NCBI GenBank assembly: GCA_934636825.1 | Contig: CAKUBG010000021.1 | Coordinates: forward strand, 1-48,030 | Direction: 5' to 3' | Source of the DNA: an uncultured bacterium | GTDB lineage: Bacteria > Vulcanimicrobiota > Xenobia > Xenobiales > Xenobiaceae | DNA length: 48,030 bases | Part shown: positions 42,955 to 48,030 of the stretch, one piece after another | How positions within the stretch are numbered: position 1 is the stretch's first letter | How the letters are laid out: every line of letters begins with the position of its first letter | The notes under the pieces: model-generated | What the model was told of the DNA's origin: nothing | What the model saw: the letters and a program-made list of their open reading frames with translations, nothing else | The model's database searches: none | Program-made: the position numbers and the translations under genes

Positions 42955-44127
42955 ATGGATCAGGAACAGCAAAGAAAAATAACTCGCTGGCGCTTGCTAT
43001 TAGGCTCGGAAAGTGAAGCTAAATTCACTTCTATGGGCGCTCAGTCGCTCGATCAAGAACAATTTATGCTCGATCAGGCTTTGGCCTCTATCTACGGTAC
43101 ATCTCAGGAGAGCTTTAGTGGCAGTGCCGATGCAACTACTTCAGGCTCAGGGCCTTCTTTGCCTCGTCTTTCCCACTGGTTGGGCGATATTCGTTCTCTT
43201 TTTGACACTGATACTGTAGCCATAATTCAAAATGACGCTATAGAGCGCCAAGGCTTGAAGCAACTTTTGACCGAGCCGGAATTGTTAGATAATCTCCAAG
43301 TCGACATGAATATGGCTTCTACTCTTTTGATGCTCAAAGATCAAATTCCAACTAAATCAAAAGAAGCGGTGCGCAATTATATAAAAAAAATAGTTGAGCA
43401 CATCAATAAACTTTTAACTGATAATTTTCAGCGAGCTATCACTGCTGCTATCAATAAAAAGAGCCATTCTCCTCTGCCTTCAGCGGCAGCTCTCGACTTT
43501 AAACGTACTATTGCTCGCAACCTCAAAAATTTTGATCCTACCTTAGGAACGATTATTCCTGAACACGTCTATTTTTTTGACAGAAATAGTCGGGCCAACC
43601 GCTGGCAAGTAATTTTGGATATTGATCAAAGCGGCTCTATGGGCTCTTCTATTATATATTCTTCGGTAATGGCTTGTATTTTAGCTTCTATGAACTCTTT
43701 GCGTACGAATATTGTGGCTTTCGATACCAATATCATGGATTTAACTGAATTATGTAGCGATCCTGTAGATTTGCTTTTTGGCTTTCAAATGGGTGGCGGC
43801 ACAGACATTGACAAGTCTTTAGCTTATTGTCAAGGCCTTATCGAACAACCCAATAAAACTTTACTTTTCCTTATTTCCGACTTAGAAGAAGGAGGCAATC
43901 GTGCTTCTTTATTGCGACGTCTGGAAGAAATGAAAAGTTCTGGTGTAACAATTATAGTTTTACTGGCTATTGCCGATGGAGATAAAGCTTATTACGACGC
44001 CCAAACAGCTCAAAAAATTGCCAATTTGGAAATTCCCTGCTTTGCTTGCTCTCCAGAAAAACTTCCGGAACTATTGGAAAGAGCCCTAAAAAGACAAGAT
44101 TTGTCTATTTTCGCTAAGAAAGGATAA
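42955..44127 (+). CDS. yehP: VWA domain protein, YehP-like
   Basis: This protein of about 390 residues has a helical N-terminal half and a C-terminal von Willebrand A domain. The metal (MIDAS) site is complete: DQSGS (about 224), the Thr in GGGTDI and the Asp in SDLEEGG. VWA proteins paired with MoxR ATPases, such as ViaA with RavA, act as adaptors or metal-dependent partners. E. coli YehP is similar in size and place. A TTG at 42943 also fits the frame, but AGGA is only one base from it, so the ATG at 42955 is preferred. The gene follows the DUF5682 stop by about 15 bases. Confidence 0.85.
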   Translation: MDQEQQRKITRWRLLLGSESEAKFTSMGAQSLDQEQFMLDQALASIYGTSQESFSGSADATTSGSGPSLPRLSHWLGDIRSLFDTDTVAIIQNDAIERQGLKQLLTEPELLDNLQVDMNMASTLLMLKDQIPTKSKEAVRNYIKKIVEHINKLLTDNFQRAITAAINKKSHSPLPSAAALDFKRTIARNLKNFDPTLGTIIPEHVYFFDRNSRANRWQVILDIDQSGSMGSSIIYSSVMACILASMNSLRTNIVAFDTNIMDLTELCSDPVDLLFGFQMGGGTDIDKSLAYCQGLIEQPNKTLLFLISDLEEGGNRASLLRRLEEMKSSGVTIIVLLAIADGDKAYYDAQTAQKIANLEIPCFACSPEKLPELLERALKRQDLSIFAKKG

Positions 44128-44136
44128 AAGTTAGCG

Positions 44137-45573
44137 ATGGCTTTAATCGACGAAAATTTGATTGCTTCTTTAGCACCTTCTCCAGCTGCACTCAAAAATG
44201 GACGTTCATTGTCAGAAACTGGCAAGTTTTCCCATTGTTGTCAATCTGCAGACGGTACACTATATTGGGCTGAATGTGCAGGCAGTGGAAAAAGCCTATA
44301 CCAAACTTCAGCAGATCTTACCGACTCAGCAAAGCCTATTTGTCGCTGTTCTTGTCCAAGTAGACAATTCCCTTGCAAACACTCTCTGGGATTGCTATTC
44401 GAAATTGCCTTAGGCAAAACTTTTGCAATTGCCGATCCGCCACTAGGATTACAAGAGAAACGGCGTAAACTCCAACAAAAAAATGAAAATAAAAAAACTG
44501 TAGCCACTAAATCCAAAGCGACTAACAATTCTGCGCAAAAAAAGAAAATAGCTAAGCAATTGGAAGGTTTAGCTTTAGCTGAAACAATAATCGATGAATT
44601 GCTCAGCTCCGGTCTAGCTACTTTAGCAGGGAGTTCACTCGACAGCTACCAGAAATTAGCTAAAAATTTTAGCAGTTGTTACCTACCAGGTGTACAAATA
44701 GCCTTTTTGCGCATGGCTTTAGCCGTAGAACATTTGCAAAATGCTCCTCAAGAAGCCGATAGGCAATATAATCTAGTTTTACAAACCATTATTGCTTTAC
44801 ATTCAACTATCAAAAAAGCCAAAGTTTTTTTACAGAAACAACTTCAAGGTCAAGAGAATACCCCGGAAGAGGCCATTCTATTCGAAGCTTTAGGGGGAAT
44901 CTGGCGCTCCGAAGATCTGCGCAATTTAGGTTTAGTGCGTCAAAATGTAAAATTAGTACAGTTATCCTTTGATGTTTTCTTAGATGAAGCCAAACAAGAA
45001 TATGCCGAGCGCGGTTTCTGGCTAGATATTGATGAGAGCACTATTTATCACACGCTAAATTTGCGTCCAGTTAGAGCTTTAAAACATGTAAAAGCTGCCG
45101 ATAGCAACTTTAACTTACTGGAAATACCAGAATTGCTAATTTATCCAGGAGGCTTAAACCGTCGTGTACGCTGGGAAACATGCACAGAATGTCCTTTAGA
45201 TGATAGAATAAAACAACATTTACCAACTTTAGCAGAAGAAAATATCGCTACTGCAGTAAAAAAAGCCAAAGGGCAATTTAAAAACACGCTTTTTCCCAAA
45301 TACGTGCCAGTTTTATTGCCAATTGAACAAATTGCCTACATTGATGAAAGGCCAATTTTAATAGATCATGTCGGCAACCGCTTAGCTATACGCAAGTATC
45401 GAACAAGCGATCAAAAATACGATGCCATTACCTCTTTGAAGCATTTTCCTCTACCTATCGATAGTAGCTGTGCTGCTTTTGGTTTACTTTTTTACGATAG
45501 TTCCGATTATTCAATTTGCTTTTGTCCTTACAGTATCGTTACTCCCCAACAAATTGTCCGCTTAATGTTTTAA
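44137..45573 (+). CDS. yehQ: SWIM zinc-finger protein, YehQ-like
   Basis: The N-terminal SWIM motif CRCSCPSRQFPCKHSLGLL (CxCx(n)CxH, about 69-87) binds zinc and usually mediates DNA or protein contacts. A basic Lys/Asn/Thr-rich linker (about 110-145) is followed by a helical and then beta-rich C-terminal part with no motif I know. The gene is 478 codons and begins 9 bases after the VWA stop. E. coli YehQ is the SWIM protein in the same position. A nucleic-acid-linked job for the MoxR complex is an inference from the SWIM and basic linker. Confidence 0.82.
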   Translation: MALIDENLIASLAPSPAALKNGRSLSETGKFSHCCQSADGTLYWAECAGSGKSLYQTSADLTDSAKPICRCSCPSRQFPCKHSLGLLFEIALGKTFAIADPPLGLQEKRRKLQQKNENKKTVATKSKATNNSAQKKKIAKQLEGLALAETIIDELLSSGLATLAGSSLDSYQKLAKNFSSCYLPGVQIAFLRMALAVEHLQNAPQEADRQYNLVLQTIIALHSTIKKAKVFLQKQLQGQENTPEEAILFEALGGIWRSEDLRNLGLVRQNVKLVQLSFDVFLDEAKQEYAERGFWLDIDESTIYHTLNLRPVRALKHVKAADSNFNLLEIPELLIYPGGLNRRVRWETCTECPLDDRIKQHLPTLAEENIATAVKKAKGQFKNTLFPKYVPVLLPIEQIAYIDERPILIDHVGNRLAIRKYRTSDQKYDAITSLKHFPLPIDSSCAAFGLLFYDSSDYSICFCPYSIVTPQQIVRLMF

Positions 45574-45590
45574 AAGAGAGCCGAAAAAAA

Positions 45591-47309
45591 ATGAATTTAC
45601 AAGCCTTATTTAATTTAAAAGAGCAACTTGATCGCATAGCTATAGCAGGTACCTCTTTATTAGAAAATGACTTTCGCTTGCAAAGAAATTTAGAAGCTCT
45701 AGCTCCCCTAGCGGCAGCCAGTCCCGTTTTTGCCAAAATTACTGAAGGCGTCCAAAAATTATTGAATGCTCCGCAAGAAACTCGCAATTTTATTTTGTTA
45801 GACGTACTGGCTTTAGTTAATGCCGTAGTTTACACTCAAGGTAGCTTTGGTTGTGCCGGAGAACCGATACCACCTACACAAGAACTTGGTCGTTATTTGG
45901 AATTAAGCTATACCGAATTGAAAGCAATTCTAGATCCAATTACCAGCCAAGGTAGCGGCCGTTTTGTTCCTATTCAAGAGCTATGGAACAGCCATCCTGA
46001 ATATTTTGCCGACTATCGCATTATTTACCGATTAGTAAACGCTTTAGACGAAAGCTATGCGGAATTAGGCTCGTTATACGTAAAAATTTTGCACAGTCAG
46101 CTAGAAGAAGAGAACTTCAGTCCCAAGCTTCTGGAAGATAATTTTGACCCAGAAGGCAAACGCTCCATGATCCGGCGTGTACAATTGCTGGCCTACGCAA
46201 ATAAAGAACAGAAGTGGCTATTGGAGCAATTGCCCAAAGCCAAAAAAGGTATCAAAGAAGCTATTATTTTAGCTTTAGGCAAAGATAAAGCTAATTTACC
46301 CATACTACTAGATTTAGCCAATACGGAAAAAGGCAAAAATTACCAAGCTGTTCTTAGAGCTTTAGCTCACATAGATACTTACGAAACTAAGCAATTATGG
46401 GAAAAAGAATTTGAAAAAGATCCACTAGCAGCTATACAATTGCTAGCTGGCTCCACTACCTCGCTGGCTATAGAATTGGCTTCTCAGTTTCTCTTAGAAA
46501 TTATGAAAAACTTAGCTGCCAATCCCCAAAATAAAGAGGCTATGAATGCTTTTCCCCATTGTTTAGAAGCTATGGCCGGAAAATGGAATGCCGACAGCGT
46601 AAATGTCTGGAGCCAAGCTGCACAATATGCCAAACATATTTACAATAATCCCTCAAATTGTGGCGCCACAACTACTATGTTGGCTGCAGCTCTAGCTAAA
46701 AGTTTAGTAGTAAATCCTTGCAATGAAGCTAAAACTACTGCCCAATGTCTAGCAGAACAATATCCGTCCTTTTTATGCCTAGGCTTTTTAGCTGATGCTT
46801 TAACTTTATCTAGCGAAGATTTATATGATAAATACGCTGGTAAAATTGTGCATAAATCTTTATTAAGATGGGAAACTAAAGATAAAAGAACCGCTCGCTT
46901 ACAAATTACGGCAGCTATCTCTTGGATTTATCATAGCCAAAGTCAAAAAAGCGATGGCATTCCTTACAGCTATCAAGATTATTTAACTAATATAATTTTC
47001 GATAAATTCCAACCTATTAACAAACTTGATATACGCTGGTTTACCTTACTAACCGCTCCCGACGTTGGCCGTCCAGAATCTATTGATTCCTACTTTGCCG
47101 ATCTTCCCCACATCGGCGGTATGTATTACTCACTAGAACAAATTATGGCTTGGCTTATCGCTCCTGAGGATCAAGCTCGCTGTAAAATTATCGGCGATTT
47201 CTTATACAAAAGCGCTAAAAAAGAAAAGAATGTTTGGATAAAAACTGATTATCTCAAGTATCTTAAACAGTGCGGTTTTAACGAATCCGACTTGGTATTT
47301 TTGCAATAG
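45591..47309 (+). CDS. Helical-repeat (HEAT-like) protein, fifth gene of the MoxR operon
   Basis: This 572-residue, almost fully helical protein has recurring pairs of helices resembling HEAT or armadillo repeats, for example RRVQLLAYANKEQKWLLEQL, KGIKEAIILALGKDKANLPILLDLA and KNYQAVLRALAHIDTYETKQLW. I recognise no catalytic motif. The frame is open from 45516, but the ATG at 45591 has AGAGAG upstream and lies 17 bases after the SWIM stop; the earlier start would overlap that gene. Related MoxR-DUF5682-SWIM clusters elsewhere may also carry a large helical partner (I recall DUF5691); whether this is the same family needs a profile search. Confidence 0.65.
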   Translation: MNLQALFNLKEQLDRIAIAGTSLLENDFRLQRNLEALAPLAAASPVFAKITEGVQKLLNAPQETRNFILLDVLALVNAVVYTQGSFGCAGEPIPPTQELGRYLELSYTELKAILDPITSQGSGRFVPIQELWNSHPEYFADYRIIYRLVNALDESYAELGSLYVKILHSQLEEENFSPKLLEDNFDPEGKRSMIRRVQLLAYANKEQKWLLEQLPKAKKGIKEAIILALGKDKANLPILLDLANTEKGKNYQAVLRALAHIDTYETKQLWEKEFEKDPLAAIQLLAGSTTSLAIELASQFLLEIMKNLAANPQNKEAMNAFPHCLEAMAGKWNADSVNVWSQAAQYAKHIYNNPSNCGATTTMLAAALAKSLVVNPCNEAKTTAQCLAEQYPSFLCLGFLADALTLSSEDLYDKYAGKIVHKSLLRWETKDKRTARLQITAAISWIYHSQSQKSDGIPYSYQDYLTNIIFDKFQPINKLDIRWFTLLTAPDVGRPESIDSYFADLPHIGGMYYSLEQIMAWLIAPEDQARCKIIGDFLYKSAKKEKNVWIKTDYLKYLKQCGFNESDLVFLQ

Positions 47310-47367
47310 CTTATTGCCAGTTAGCCGTGCCTGTTGGTTCGTAGTTTTAGCCTGTTGCTTCGTGCTT

Positions 47368-47434
47368 GTTGGTTCGAGTTTTTTAGCTTAGAGACGCTAA
47401 TAGCGTGCCGCCCGCCAGTTAGCTATTTCACGTT
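47368..47434 (+). repeat. Direct repeat, copy 1
   Basis: From GTTGGTTCG to CACGTT, this matches the copy at 47473-47539, with GTGCCGCCCGCCAGTTAGC identical in both. It contains the stem-loop ACGCT-AAT-AGCGT (47394-47406). A partial third copy (GTTGGTTCGTAGTTTT) lies at 47333-47348. Confidence 0.7.
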
Positions 47435-47472
47435 TGCCGTACTTTTAAGCTTTTACTCGTTGGCCCGCACAT

Positions 47473-47539
47473 GTTGGTTCGTAGTTTTTCAGTTTAGAGA
47501 CATTAACAGTGTGCCGCCCGCCAGTTAGCTATTTTATGT
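47473..47539 (+). repeat. Direct repeat, copy 2
   Basis: This second copy lies 105 bases after the first. Its stem-loop reads ACATT-AAC-AGTGT (47500-47512). One pair changes on both sides compared with copy 1 and another becomes G-U, so pairing is kept. Confidence 0.7.
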
Positions 47540-47547
47540 TAGCTGCA

Positions 47548-47622
47548 TTTTTTGCTGTATCGACGCTTCGGCTAGCTGTCCACTTCGTGGCCAGATGCCT
47601 GCGCTACCGATATAGCAAAAAA
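47548..47622. repeat. Long-stem element enclosing smaller hairpins
   Basis: TTTTTTGCTGTATCG (47548-47562) pairs with CGATATAGCAAAAAA (47608-47622) with one G-U. Inside are a GC-TTCG-GC mini-hairpin and a CTG-T-CCAC/GTGG-C-CAG stem. On both strands the T run is in the 5' arm, so it is not a classical terminator. Confidence 0.55.
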
Positions 47623-47941
47623 TTACGCTATAAGTTTTGGCTGCGGGCTCGTGTTCATGTTGGCTAGTTACAACAGCGGCTCTTCCAGGCTTGAACTGGA
47701 CCGCGCTTAACAGCGCGTCCAATGTTCTGCGCCTTCCATCACCGCTGTCTCCGCCTGTTGGTTAAAAACTACGCCAGCTTGTGTGCATGCCTGAAGCTTG
47801 CTATAGGTGAAAACGTAGCCAACATACCCGAGAAACGGAGACTTTGTACACCTATGCCTTACTCCCGCACTTCGGCTATTCCCCCTCGACTGCAATTTAC
47901 AAAACGCAGCAAAAACAGAAACAAAAATAAACAGCAAAAAG

Positions 47942-47978
47942 AAAAAAGCCCGATAAGAGTAAACTCTCTTTCGGGCTT
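47942..47978 (-). terminator. Terminator of the rRNA operon
   Basis: On the minus strand AAGCCCGAAAGAGAGT and ACTCTTATCGGGCTT pair with a small bulge and are followed by TTTTTTC. It lies directly downstream of the 5S rRNA end. Confidence 0.88.
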
Positions 47979-47985
47979 AAATATA

Positions 47986-48030
47986 ATTCCGGCGGTTCCC
48001 TACTCTCCCACTTCGTCACCAAAGCAGTAC
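47986..48030 (-). rRNA. rrf: 5S ribosomal RNA, 3' end only
   Basis: The minus strand reads GTACTGCTTTGGTGACGAAG and then GTGGGAGAGTAGGGAACCGC, the conserved 3' third of bacterial 5S rRNA (the loop E/helix IV region and the closing helix). The remainder lies beyond the right edge of the window. The exact 3' end is estimated from the expected helix I and could be off by a few bases. Confidence 0.9.

Larger units (their letters stand above)
47310..47940. other. Structured non-coding region between the MoxR operon and the rRNA operon
   Basis: No convincing gene is present; the short frames here lack ribosome binding sites and family patterns. The region is less AT-rich than its surroundings and full of inverted and direct repeats. 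These include two 67-base repeat copies with a conserved stem-loop, a 15-bp long-range stem (47548-47562 with 47608-47622) enclosing smaller hairpins, and a 76-base element closed by ACAGCGG/CCGCTGT (47673-47679, 47742-47748). An RNA product or a repeat family is plausible. Confidence 0.45.

Noticed and set aside
47673..47748. Possible tRNA on the minus strand (76 bases, seven-pair closing stem, T-arm-like hairpin)
   Set aside because: The T-arm-like hairpin is four bases away from the closing stem, the middle hairpin has a four-base loop instead of an anticodon loop of seven, and no D-arm is seen.
47534..47937. Short open frames of 62 and 76 codons on the minus strand
   Set aside because: They overlap strong RNA-like structures, lack ribosome binding sites and show no protein-family pattern.
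1..48030. Insertion sequences, prophage or integrated element
   Set aside because: No transposase, integrase, phage gene or attachment-site duplication was seen, and gene organisation looks chromosomal throughout.

Overview
The window reads as a gene-dense stretch of bacterial chromosome, moderately AT-rich by eye. The likely host is an anaerobic or microaerophilic bacterium. Evidence for this is a flavin reductase/rubredoxin/rubrerythrin fusion facing a PerR-type regulator, radical SAM enzymes, an ECF transporter S component, and secreted proteins with ordinary Sec signals. The phylum cannot be assigned from this window. Housekeeping genes (fabF, rnc, mnmA, miaB, hpf, galE, a ctp-type protease) sit among many secreted or membrane proteins that I do not recognise. 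The window closes with the 3' end of a 5S rRNA on the minus strand, so an rRNA operon lies just beyond the right edge.

Layout. (1) 1-4213: a small Gln/Gly-rich protein, a GT-C-like membrane protein, a small secreted protein and an ATP-grasp-like enzyme. (2) 4505-13032: one co-directional plus-strand run. It holds a Ser-rich membrane-anchored propeller protein, a probable propeller lipoprotein, a two-helix protein, then four proteins that align with complex I membrane subunits NuoH, NuoJ, NuoK and part of NuoN, and finally an MFS transporter. The complex I-like proteins have lost most residues known to carry protons or shape the quinone site. (3) 13178-16120, minus strand: fabF, rnc, a DUF167 protein and a DUF6941-like protein. 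(4) 16388-19870: a secreted Ig-like protein, the Hrb/rubrerythrin fusion and perR, with a palindrome-rich divergent control region. (5) 19821-26066: a six-gene minus-strand run of PP-loop ATPase, membrane protein A, SPASM radical SAM protein, membrane protein B (a paralogue of A), mnmA and an EamA transporter. The first four form a candidate uncharacterised system. (6) 26255-38360: a 5'-nucleotidase-fold protein lacking metal ligands, galE with an orphan DNA methyltransferase, a secreted prolyl oligopeptidase, an ECF S component, a MATE pump, then small zinc protein-ctp-miaB, and hpf. (7) 38361-47309: a secreted unknown protein, then a five-gene operon of MoxR ATPase, DUF5682, VWA, SWIM zinc-finger and helical-repeat proteins. 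Its first four genes match E. coli yehL-yehM-yehP-yehQ in type and order. (8) 47310-48030: a structured non-coding region with diverged direct repeats, the rRNA terminator and the 5S end.

The strongest candidates for undescribed biology are the proton-pathway-less complex I-like operon, the radical SAM/PP-loop/paired membrane protein cluster, and the in-frame Hrb-rubrerythrin fusion that keeps a perfect internal ribosome binding site. All calls come from reading the sequence and from memory of protein families; no database search was run.
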